A stretch of DNA of 6,034 nt from an uncultured Collinsella sp. (GTDB taxonomy: Bacteria > Actinomycetota > Coriobacteriia > Coriobacteriales > Coriobacteriaceae). The stretch covers positions 1 through 6,034 of the forward strand of contig USOF01000087.1 in NCBI GenBank assembly GCA_900556285.1, given 5' to 3'. The translations under genes were made by a program, and so were the position numbers. Below, piece after piece: positions 1 to 5,261 of the stretch (position 1 is the first letter of the stretch; each line of letters begins with the position of its first letter). The notes beneath the pieces were generated by a model that was given only the letters and a program-made list of their open reading frames with translations, was not told the DNA's origin and did no database searches.

Positions 1-1253
1 CCTATATTGACATCGACCATCTCAAGCATTGCAATGATAGGTTTGGCCACGCCGAAGGCAATCGCTATATTCTGAGCATCTGCCGCACGCTCTCCGAAAC
101 CATGGAGCACGATGAGATGCTGTTCCGTATCGGTGGAGACGAGTTTGTGCTTATCTCGCTCTCCGCAAACGAGACTGAACTCGAGCAGCGCTTGGAGCAG
201 GTACGTGCCGGGCTGATCGAGGCGAGCTCAGATGGCAAGGCGCCCATGATCGCCAGCTTTAGCTTTGGCTGCTCGCGCGTCGATCCACTTGCCGGCGACA
301 CGCGTCGCCAGATGACGATGGACGCCGATCGCAAGATGTATCGCTATAAGCTTATGCATCGTGTACAGCAACCGAAAAACAATGACGCGCCGCAACGCCC
401 AATCGTCGATCAGCTTCCCTGCAACGACCGGGTGTTCCAAGCGATCTCCATGAGCTCCGAGACGCGCTATCCGTTCATCCTTAACCTCGATACGGGAGAA
501 TCGCAATGGTCGGTTAACGCCGTGCGCGATTTTGACCTGCCCTCCCAGCACCCTTTTAACTCACTCGACATGTGGCTCGCCCGCGTTCATCCCGAGGACC
601 GCGACAACGTACGCGCCGAGCTCGACATGGTGATAAACGGCACGTGGCATTTCCACTACATGCAGTATCGCGTAATGGATGCCACCGGAAAATATGCGCT
701 TTGCGACTGCACGGGCTACCGCTTGGACGGCACCGATACCGAGCCTAACATGTACGTGGGCATTATCATCAACCGAAGCCTAGCGGATACGACCGACTCG
801 GTAACGGGCCTGGGCGATGTCCACGCGCTGGTCAACGCTATTGGAGAGATGCGCCGCGTGCCGCACGAGGCAGGCTTTATTGCCATTAAGGTCGACGATA
901 TCGCCGAGGTCAATGCCCGCTTTGGATTCGATGCAGGCGACCGCGTGCTCGCCGAAAGCGCCGCCTGCCTCATGGATTGTTCGCGCGGCAAGGGCCGCCT
1001 GTTCCGCTCGACGGGGCCGACATTCGTGGCACTCTTCGATGAGCTCGGCCCCGAGGCAATCGATGAGATCGCAAGCGACATCGAACGGTTCCTGGGTTCT
1101 CCCGTGCTCATCGGCTCGCTTGAATATCAGCCGCCCATTCGCGTGGCCACGCTCCATCTGGACGGCGTCGACCGTCAGCCTGTTTCCATTTTGAACGAGC
1201 TTAAAGCGTTGCTCGGGAAAGCCGTGCAGGTGCCAGGTACCAAACTGGATTAG
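1..1253 (+). CDS. GGDEF-PAS-GGDEF(degenerate) c-di-GMP signalling protein, 5' end outside window
   Basis: The reading frame is open from base 3, so the gene starts upstream; the first internal ATG (102) lies inside a domain and is not the start. The fragment begins with the GGDEF half-motif DIDHLKHCNDRFGHAEGN and continues to LFRIGGDEF (GGDEF at bases 132-146), so the first domain keeps the signature of a working diguanylate cyclase (2 GTP to c-di-GMP). The inhibitory RxxD site expected nine to six residues before GGDEF is EHDE here. A PAS_3-like region follows at about 423-780 (TGESQW..., a VHPEDRDNV motif, a YRVMDATGKY strand). A second GGDEF-like domain begins at DSVTGL (795) and has TGPTF (1011-1025) where GGDEF would be, so it is presumably inactive and may bind nucleotide or dimerise. 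The protein ends soon after with no EAL domain. The family call is firm; signal, N-terminal domain and partner are unknown. Confidence 0.9.
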   Translation, partial: YIDIDHLKHCNDRFGHAEGNRYILSICRTLSETMEHDEMLFRIGGDEFVLISLSANETELEQRLEQVRAGLIEASSDGKAPMIASFSFGCSRVDPLAGDTRRQMTMDADRKMYRYKLMHRVQQPKNNDAPQRPIVDQLPCNDRVFQAISMSSETRYPFILNLDTGESQWSVNAVRDFDLPSQHPFNSLDMWLARVHPEDRDNVRAELDMVINGTWHFHYMQYRVMDATGKYALCDCTGYRLDGTDTEPNMYVGIIINRSLADTTDSVTGLGDVHALVNAIGEMRRVPHEAGFIAIKVDDIAEVNARFGFDAGDRVLAESAACLMDCSRGKGRLFRSTGPTFVALFDELGPEAIDEIASDIERFLGSPVLIGSLEYQPPIRVATLHLDGVDRQPVSILNELKALLGKAVQVPGTKLD

Positions 1254-1281
1254 CACCGCGCCCGCATCGCCTCCCCCATCG

Positions 1282-1290
1282 TGCGATAAT
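1282..1290 (+). promoter_or_regulatory. possible extended -10 promoter for the flavoprotein gene
   Basis: TGCGATAAT fits the extended -10 pattern TGnTATAAT with one mismatch in the hexamer. No good -35 lies 16-18 bases upstream, as expected if the extended -10 compensates. Predicted start of transcription is near 1297, about 30 bases before the gene. It fits the 74-base gap after the signalling gene, but a single short motif is weak evidence. Confidence 0.35.
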
Positions 1291-1318
1291 CCTCTGCAGA
1301 AGTCACCAAAAGCAGAGG
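1291..1318 (+). repeat. 7-bp inverted repeat overlapping the flavoprotein ribosome binding site
   Basis: CCTCTGC (1291-1297) and GCAGAGG (1312-1318) are perfectly complementary with a 14-base loop, and a T-G pair can extend the stem outward. The right arm includes most of the AGAGGGAG ribosome binding site. In a read-through transcript it could hide that site. If transcription starts near 1297 the left arm is not transcribed, and the dyad would instead sit where an operator could be. There is no U-run, so it is not a terminator. Confidence 0.5.
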
Positions 1319-1321
1319 GAG
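1314..1321 (+). promoter_or_regulatory. ribosome binding site that favours ATG 1328 over GTG 1325
   Basis: AGAGGGAG ends six bases before ATG 1328 but only three before the in-frame GTG at 1325. Normal spacing therefore favours 1328, which also gives the usual MKVLLVNGSP start of this family. Confidence 0.6.
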
Positions 1322-1327
1322 TTTGTG

Positions 1328-1951
1328 ATGAAGGTTCTTTTGGTCAATGGCAGCCCCAAGGCAAACGGCAACACCGCCCGCGCACTCGCCGAGGTCGCCG
1401 AGCAACTTAATGCAGAAGGCATTGATACCGAGGTGTTTCAGCTGGGCGCCAAGCCCATTCGCGATTGCATCGGTTGTGGCCTGTGCGGCAAGCTTGGCGG
1501 TCGCTGCACCTTTGACGACGACGTGGTGAACGAGCTCATCGCTGCCGCCGAGCAGGCAGATGGTTTTGTCTTTGGCTCACCCGTCTACTATGCGCACCCC
1601 AGCGGACGCATCCTTTCGGCCCTCGATCGCGCCTTCTATGCAGGCGGGCATGCCTTTGAGCACAAACCCGGCGCCGCGGTCGCCGTCGCCCGTCGCGGCG
1701 GCACCTCGACCACCTTCGATGTGCTCAACAAGTACTTCACCATTAAGCAAATGCCCGTAGTTGCCTCCACCTACTGGAACAACGTGTTTGGCCGCGTGCC
1801 CGGCGACGCCGATGGGGATGCCGAGGGCCTTGCCACCATGCGAAACATCGGCAAAAACATGGCCTGGCTCCTGCGCTGTATCGAGGCAGGACAGGCCGCC
1901 GGTATCAACGCACCCGAGGCAGATCGCGCAACGACCAACTTCATCAGGTAG
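1328..1951 (+). CDS. flavodoxin-fold NADPH-dependent FMN reductase / iron-sulfur flavoprotein-like, 207 aa
   Basis: A cytosolic flavoprotein of the NADPH-dependent FMN reductase (flavodoxin-like) superfamily. NGSPKANGNT (about residues 7-16) is the FMN phosphate loop, GSPVYYAHPSGRILSALDR the second flavin-binding region, and ARRGG...MPVVASTYWN the usual C-terminal half. Cysteines at about 47, 50, 53 and 60 give C-x2-C-x2-C-x6-C, close to the compact [4Fe-4S] motif of archaeal iron-sulfur flavoproteins. The same spacing also occurs in flavodoxin-family proteins not shown to hold a cluster, so cluster binding is inferred. Likely role: electron transfer or quinone/nitro/disulfide reduction; the substrate cannot be read from sequence. 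The ArsC-like gene follows after 11 bases, so the two are probably co-transcribed. An inverted repeat overlaps its ribosome binding site. GTG 1325 is an alternative start giving one extra residue. Confidence 0.88.
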   Translation: MKVLLVNGSPKANGNTARALAEVAEQLNAEGIDTEVFQLGAKPIRDCIGCGLCGKLGGRCTFDDDVVNELIAAAEQADGFVFGSPVYYAHPSGRILSALDRAFYAGGHAFEHKPGAAVAVARRGGTSTTFDVLNKYFTIKQMPVVASTYWNNVFGRVPGDADGDAEGLATMRNIGKNMAWLLRCIEAGQAAGINAPEADRATTNFIR

Positions 1952-1962
1952 AACGGCGGAGC

Positions 1963-2304
1963 ATGAATATCCAGATTTTTGGCACCAAAAAGTCCTTCGA
2001 TACCAAGAAGGCCCAGCGTTATTTTAAAGAGCGCCGCATTAAGGTGCAGTTTATCGACCTCAAGGAAAAGGAGATGAGCAAGGGCGAGCTCACAAGCGTC
2101 ATGCAGGCGGTCGGCGGCATCGATAAGCTACTCAACCCCAAGGCCAAGGACGAGGAGACGCTCGCGCTCATCCAGCACCTCACCCCCAGCCAGCGCTTTG
2201 ACAAGCTGCTCGAGAACCAGCAGGTTCTAGCCGAGCCCATTGTGCGCAACGGCAAAAAGGCCACCGTCGGTTATTGCCCCGATGTATGGGGAGCCTGGGA
2301 GTAG
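1963..2304 (+). CDS. ArsC/Spx-fold family protein lacking the N-terminal redox cysteine, 113 aa
   Basis: A small thioredoxin-fold protein of the arsenate reductase-like (ArsC/YffB/Spx) family. Family features are the MNIQIFG first strand, FDTKKAQRYFKERRIKVQFIDLKEKE, and the late conserved block EPIVRNGKKATVGYCPDVW, which supplies the conserved cis-Pro region and Arg. Length is normal for the family. The residue at the active-site loop is Ser11 (GTKKSFDT), where homologues I recall have Cys (GTKKCFDT); the codon is TCC, one base from TGC. The only cysteine is Cys105 near the C-terminus. Without the N-terminal Cys, classical arsenate reductase or glutaredoxin-like chemistry is unlikely. The start is set by the family N-terminus; the ribosome site (GGCGGAG, 1955-1961) is very close, suggesting translational coupling to the flavoprotein gene. 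No arsenic genes are nearby, so I would not name it arsC. Confidence 0.85.
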   Translation: MNIQIFGTKKSFDTKKAQRYFKERRIKVQFIDLKEKEMSKGELTSVMQAVGGIDKLLNPKAKDEETLALIQHLTPSQRFDKLLENQQVLAEPIVRNGKKATVGYCPDVWGAWE

Positions 2305-2379
2305 CTTGTGTTATTTGCCGGCTCGTGGGTATAAGAGCGGGCGTTTGGCATAAGATTCAACTGTAAGCCATGTCTAACA

Positions 2380-2386
2380 AAGGAGG
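2380..2386 (+). promoter_or_regulatory. strong Shine-Dalgarno that sets the GTPase start at 2391
   Basis: AAGGAGG lies four bases before ATG 2391. The upstream in-frame ATG at 2370 would place this site inside the gene and would add MSNKGGH, which looks non-coding. I see no promoter I trust in 2305-2379: TATAAG (2330) and TTGGCA (2345) exist but have no partner at proper spacing. Confidence 0.85.
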
Positions 2387-2390
2387 GCAC

Positions 2391-3521
2391 ATGCCCAACA
2401 AACCCGTGAAGATCATCATGCTTACCGGATACCTCGGTGCCGGCAAGACCACGCTGCTCAACCACATCCTCGCTAACGACGGCGGCATCCGCGCCGCCGT
2501 GATCGTCAACGATATCGGCGAGATCAACGTCGACGCCAGCCTTATCGCCGACGGCGGCCTTTCCGAGACCGATGACCTCATCCCGCTCACCAACGGCTGC
2601 ATCTGCTGCACGCTTTCGGATGACCTGGCCAACCAGCTGCAGGGCATCGCCGATTCGGGCAACTTCGACTACATCATCATCGAGGCATCGGGCATTTGCG
2701 AGCCTATCCCCATCGCCTACACCATCTCGAGCTTCTGCGACGAGGCCAAGGTGGGCGGCGAGCCCAAGCTCGCGCTCGACAACATCGTGGCCGTGGTCGA
2801 CTGCGCCCGCATGTACGACGAGTTCAACGGCGGTCGCGACCTGCTGGCCGAGGATATCGACGAGGACGACATCGAAAGCCTGCTCATCCAGCAGATCGAA
2901 TTCTGCTCCACGCTGATCCTCAACAAGACCGATACCGTGACGCCCGAGCAGATCGCCGAGCTCAAGGCCATCGTGCGCAGCCTGCAGAAGGACGCCGTGA
3001 TTGTCGAGGCCCAAAACGGCGAGGTCCCCATGGAGGAGCTGCTCGACACCGACCGCTTCGACTTTATGCGCGCCTACAACTCCGCCGCCTGGATCGAGGC
3101 CATGGAGCATCCCGAGGAGCACGACGACCCCGAGGTGCTCGAGTACGACATCGAGACCTTTGTGTACTCGCGCCGCAAGCCGTTTGACCTGCAGAAGTTC
3201 ACCAATTTTGTTGAGCAGGAGTGGCCCGACGAGGTCATCCGCGTCAAGGGTCCGCTGTGGCAGACCGGCGATCCGGACATGTGCTACATGTTTGAGCAGG
3301 CCGGCCACCAGATGCGCCTGATGGAGAACGGCCTGTTTGTCGATTCGGCGCCCGAGGGCGAGAAGCAGAAGATCATCGACGAGAACCCCGAGATCATGCA
3401 GATTTGGGACGACGAGACGGGCGACCGCATGACGAGCCTGTGCATCATCGGCCGTCACATGGACAAGGATGCGCTCATCGCCTCCCTCGATGCCTGCCTG
3501 ACCGACTGGCACCGCGCCTAG
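2391..3521 (+). CDS. COG0523 / CobW-type metallochaperone GTPase, 376 aa
   Basis: A cytosolic G3E-family P-loop GTPase related to CobW, YjiA and ZNG1 proteins, which use GTP hydrolysis to handle or deliver metal (Zn2+ or Co2+ in studied members). All expected motifs are present: Walker A GYLGAGKTT (residues 13-21), metal-binding CICC in NGCICCTL (70-73), EASG (98-101) as the Walker B/switch II region, and base-recognising NKTD (178-181). The C-terminal half (from about DIETFVYSRRKPFDLQKF) is a CobW_C-type domain. Between them is a short acidic, histidine-containing stretch EHPEEHDDPE, a modest version of the His-rich linkers in some relatives. A strong Shine-Dalgarno precedes ATG 2391, and an intrinsic terminator follows 40 bases after the stop, so it may be its own transcription unit. 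No cobalamin, nitrile hydratase or zinc-uptake gene adjoins it, so the client protein and metal remain open. Confidence 0.93.
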   Translation: MPNKPVKIIMLTGYLGAGKTTLLNHILANDGGIRAAVIVNDIGEINVDASLIADGGLSETDDLIPLTNGCICCTLSDDLANQLQGIADSGNFDYIIIEASGICEPIPIAYTISSFCDEAKVGGEPKLALDNIVAVVDCARMYDEFNGGRDLLAEDIDEDDIESLLIQQIEFCSTLILNKTDTVTPEQIAELKAIVRSLQKDAVIVEAQNGEVPMEELLDTDRFDFMRAYNSAAWIEAMEHPEEHDDPEVLEYDIETFVYSRRKPFDLQKFTNFVEQEWPDEVIRVKGPLWQTGDPDMCYMFEQAGHQMRLMENGLFVDSAPEGEKQKIIDENPEIMQIWDDETGDRMTSLCIIGRHMDKDALIASLDACLTDWHRA

Positions 3522-3560
3522 GTTTATCCAAGCGGGCATTTTTCCGCCTATGTAACCGCC

Positions 3561-3601
3561 AAACCACCACGAAGGCGCCTGTCCCCTTCGTGGTGGTTTT
3601 T
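3561..3601 (+). terminator. strong Rho-independent terminator after the GTPase gene
   Basis: AAACCACCACGAAGG (3561-3575) and CCTTCGTGGTGGTTT (3585-3599) form a perfect 15-bp stem with a 9-base loop, and the T-run 3597-3601 completes it. It is directional: the opposite strand has no T-run after the stem. It ends only 11 bases before the trmL ribosome binding site. Confidence 0.92.
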
Positions 3602-3612
3602 CATTCCGAGCC

Positions 3613-3618
3613 AAGGAG
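3613..3618 (+). promoter_or_regulatory. ribosome binding site that sets the trmL start at 3623
   Basis: AAGGAG lies four bases before ATG 3623, and the protein then begins MFNIVLYAPEIPANTGN, the normal TrmL N-terminus. The frame is open back to 3404, but that part overlaps the GTPase gene and the terminator and is not coding. Confidence 0.88.
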
Positions 3619-3622
3619 ATTC

Positions 3623-4222
3623 ATGTTCAACATCGTGCTGTATGCGCCCGAGATTCCGGCAAACACGGGTAACATCGGCCGCACCTGCGTGGTCACTGGC
3701 GCCTGCCTGCATCTGGTGGAGCCACTGGGCTTTTCGCTCGATGACAAGACGGTGCGTCGCGCCGGCCTGGGCTACTGGCAAAACTTGGACGTGACGACCT
3801 ATGCCGGCTGGGAGGATTTCCTTGCCCGCAACGGCCTCTCCCCCGCCGACGAGCGCCTGCATCTGCTGACCAAAAAGGCACGCCGCACCTATGCGCAAAG
3901 TACCTACCGCAATGGCGACTACTTGGTCTTTGGCAGCGAGAGCTCAGGGATTCCCGAGCCACTGCTTGCCGCGGCGCCTGAGCGCTGCGAGCGTATCCCG
4001 ATGCTGCGCGATTGCGACTCACTCGATAACGCCGAGGCCTGGGAAGCCCGCGAGGAATCGCTGGGGCATACCGAGGACAGCCACGAGGCCATCCTTCAGC
4101 AGGATATTTGCGGCAACTTCGTCAATCCGGACGACTACCGCATCAGCGCACTCAACCTCTCCAACAGCGCCGCCATCGTCCTCTACGAAGCCCTGCGCCA
4201 AACAGGCTTTCCGGGAATGTGA
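3623..4222 (+). CDS. trmL: tRNA (cytidine/uridine-34 2'-O)-methyltransferase TrmL with an internal insertion, 199 aa
   Basis: A SPOUT-class, S-adenosylmethionine-dependent methyltransferase that in studied bacteria 2'-O-methylates the wobble nucleotide 34 of tRNA-Leu isoacceptors. The three motifs are clear: IPANTGNIGRTC (residues 11-22) with Asn14, Gly16 and the motif-1 Arg20; YLVFGSESSGIPEPLL (100-115), the motif-2 SAM loop; and ALNLSNSAAIVLYEALRQTGFPG (176-198), the motif-3 knot helix. E. coli TrmL, as I recall it, is about 157 residues and goes from RIPM to MNLSN in a few residues; here about 49 residues separate RIPM (124-127) from LNLSN, an acidic insertion of roughly 42. The intact motifs argue that it is functional. 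No promoter is evident between the preceding terminator and the gene. An inverted repeat begins on its stop codon. Confidence 0.94.
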   Translation: MFNIVLYAPEIPANTGNIGRTCVVTGACLHLVEPLGFSLDDKTVRRAGLGYWQNLDVTTYAGWEDFLARNGLSPADERLHLLTKKARRTYAQSTYRNGDYLVFGSESSGIPEPLLAAAPERCERIPMLRDCDSLDNAEAWEAREESLGHTEDSHEAILQQDICGNFVNPDDYRISALNLSNSAAIVLYEALRQTGFPGM

Positions 4223-4264
4223 CAAAGGGACAGTCTCGTTGTCATATCGGACAATTGTCACATT
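4216..4264 (+). repeat. three-armed dyad element on the trmL stop codon
   Basis: AATGTGACAA (4216-4225) is perfectly complementary to TTGTCACATT (4255-4264). A third copy, TTGTCATAT (4239-4247), can also pair with the first arm over nine positions including one G-T. The two hairpins exclude each other. The first arm includes the trmL stop TGA (4220-4222). Between arms 1 and 2 is GGGACAG. I recall similar GTGACAAAGGGACAG-like sequences scattered in Collinsella genomes, which would make this a dispersed intergenic repeat. No U-run follows, so it is a weak terminator at best. Confidence 0.6.
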
Positions 4265-4288
4265 GACACCCTTCAAACGAAATCAGAG

Positions 4289-4330
4289 ATGCCCGCTATC
4301 GCAACGTAAGGCATCGCGATAGCGGGCATT
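4289..4330. terminator. 14-bp perfect hairpin between convergent genes, likely bidirectional terminator
   Basis: ATGCCCGCTATCGC (4289-4302) and GCGATAGCGGGCAT (4316-4329) form a perfect 14-bp stem with a 13-base loop. It lies between trmL (+) and the DUF4230 gene (-), where both transcripts must end. T-runs are poor on both sides (TT then CAG on +; CTCTGATTTCG on -), so efficiency is uncertain. A rival 6-bp pairing, GATGCC (4288-4293) with GGCATC (4310-4315), overlaps it. Confidence 0.6.
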
Positions 4331-4339
4331 CAGCTGAAT
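4328..4339. repeat. 12-bp perfect palindrome adjoining the hairpin
   Basis: ATTCAGCTGAAT equals its own reverse complement. It shares its first two bases with the right arm of the 14-bp hairpin. It lies 26 bases past the stop codon of the DUF4230 gene, so a promoter-operator role is unlikely. It may be part of the termination structure or chance. Confidence 0.4.
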
Positions 4340-4365
4340 CAGTAATTTGATTTCAAAGGTAGATA

Positions 4366-5013
4366 TTAATCTTCGAATTCGACATTGACCCTTACGTCTG
4401 GACCACAGAACGTCGACACCTGCTTTTTCACCAGTTTTACTGCACGTTCATCAGATTTTTCCAGCATGCCACTTTCTTGAACCTTTTGCCTCTGGTCCTT
4501 ATCAGCCTGCTGAAGCAATTTATTTAAATCGTCCGTACTGACCTGATTCCAATTAAGAAAACCATTGTCCTCAACGTACTTTTTAAGCGAGTTCGGATCC
4601 GTTGACAACGTCACGATCTCGGAATGCGGAAGCGTAACATTAACAGATTTTATTACCGACTCGTTGTTTTTCGAACGATGGACTTTGACCTTCAGGTTCT
4701 CATCGTCTACGTTCAGGCCGATATCCGCCTTGCCATCGATGGTCGCTACATATCGCTTAGTAGTAAATGGGTTGTTAAAACCAAACGGATTCCCTGCATC
4801 GTCAATATATAGAACCTGAGTAAAATCGTATTCGTAGGTAAGCAACTTCGTTACCGGCTTAATTTCTTCCCGAATCGAATCATCGCTTATAACGGTCTGA
4901 TCGCGCGTCAACCACAGGTACACGCAGCCGCCGCAAGCTGCAATCAAGCCTAACGCCAATAGGGCGACAATTATCTTCTGGCCAATTGTTTTAAACGGAT
5001 TGGAAACGCTCAT
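4366..5013 (-). CDS. DUF4230 domain membrane-anchored protein, 215 aa
   Basis: The N-terminus has basic residues and one hydrophobic segment (about 13-36), followed by a polar domain predicted to lie outside the membrane. LIAAC at 23-27 also fits a lipobox, but the hydrophobic stretch runs on through VYLWL, so a membrane anchor is the simpler reading. The rest fits DUF4230 as I know it: EEIKPVTKLLTYEYDFTQVLYID, a strand ending in GKADIGLNVDDENLKVKV, VNVTLPHSEIVTLSTDPNSLK, and a C-terminal helical part with LNKLLQQADKDQRQKVQESGMLEKSDERAVKLVKKQV. No biochemical function is known to me for the family. Candidate ribosome sites are AAGGG four bases and GGAGG eleven bases upstream of the start. Base composition is clearly more AT-rich than the + strand genes, suggesting an accessory or transferred region. 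Confidence 0.85.
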   Translation of the reverse strand: MSVSNPFKTIGQKIIVALLALGLIAACGGCVYLWLTRDQTVISDDSIREEIKPVTKLLTYEYDFTQVLYIDDAGNPFGFNNPFTTKRYVATIDGKADIGLNVDDENLKVKVHRSKNNESVIKSVNVTLPHSEIVTLSTDPNSLKKYVEDNGFLNWNQVSTDDLNKLLQQADKDQRQKVQESGMLEKSDERAVKLVKKQVSTFCGPDVRVNVEFED

Positions 5014-5056
5014 TTAGCCCTTGTCCTCCAGTTGTCCTCAGGGTAATTACGGACTC

Positions 5057-5085
5057 AATTCATTTATATTGGGTTTTGATGTCAA
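5057..5085 (-). promoter_or_regulatory. possible promoter for the DUF4230 gene
   Basis: On the - strand a perfect TTGACA (5085-5080) is followed after 17 bases by TGAATT (5062-5057), a poor -10 (three of six). TATAAA (5068-5063) is a better hexamer but only 11 bases from the -35. The surroundings are very AT-rich. The heptamer CAATTCA occurs on the + strand at 5056-5062 and 5087-5093, flanking the site. Confidence 0.3.
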
Positions 5086-5261
5086 CCAATTCAGAAAGGA
5101 AGGACTTAAATCCAACATAATATAAATACACATTCATACGTTAATTTAATACCTATTCTGCTGCACGTAACTTCAGAAAGATTGGGGCACAGACCATAGG
5201 CCGGCACCCCAATCCATACATAGGCATCATAACGCGTTGATCATTCGATCATATGCCCACG
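5086..5261. other. AT-rich spacer between the two - strand genes
   Basis: No credible gene was found here on either strand; the longest ATG frame noticed in the neighbourhood (from 5079, +) is 13 codons with no ribosome site. The stretch 5101-5160 is only 25% GC by hand count. The part nearer the upstream gene holds a terminator-like hairpin (5180-5214) and a small TGATC-attc-GATCA stem-loop (5238-5251). Confidence 0.5.
5177..5214 (-). terminator. terminator-like hairpin after the DUF6591-like gene
   Basis: Read on the - strand, GATTGGGG (5214-5207) pairs with CCCCAATC (5187-5180), and T-G, G-T and C-G pairs can extend the stem inward. TTTC follows directly. The stem is GC-rich at its core, but the T-run is short and the loop long. 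It lies about 47 bases past the stop codon, a sensible position, and suggests the two - strand genes are transcribed separately. Confidence 0.55.

Noticed and set aside
780..1256. Open frame of 158 codons on the - strand opposite the GGDEF gene
   Set aside because: It lies fully inside the recognised signalling gene, has no family resemblance and no ribosome site of note.
1963..2304. Calling the ArsC-fold gene a true arsenate reductase
   Set aside because: The catalytic N-terminal Cys is absent and no arsenic resistance genes are nearby.
2305..2379. Promoter hexamers TATAAG (2330) and TTGGCA (2345) before the GTPase gene
   Set aside because: Neither has a partner hexamer at 16-18 bases; TTGTGT (2306) with TATAAG has an 18-base spacer but matches only the TTG of the -35.
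2370..2390. Upstream ATG start for the GTPase at 2370
   Set aside because: No ribosome site precedes it, while a perfect AAGGAGG sits four bases before ATG 2391; the extra residues are the translated Shine-Dalgarno region.
2271..3614. Long 447-codon open frame on the - strand opposite the GTPase gene
   Set aside because: It mirrors the codon structure of the + strand gene, which has all G3E GTPase motifs and a strong ribosome site. The translation is low-complexity (rich in L, V, D, H, A), and the frame runs over the adjacent terminator. Typical antisense shadow in GC-rich DNA.
3404..3622. Extended N-terminus for TrmL from 3404
   Set aside because: It overlaps the GTPase gene and the terminator. 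TrmL proteins begin at MFNIVLY, preceded here by AAGGAG.
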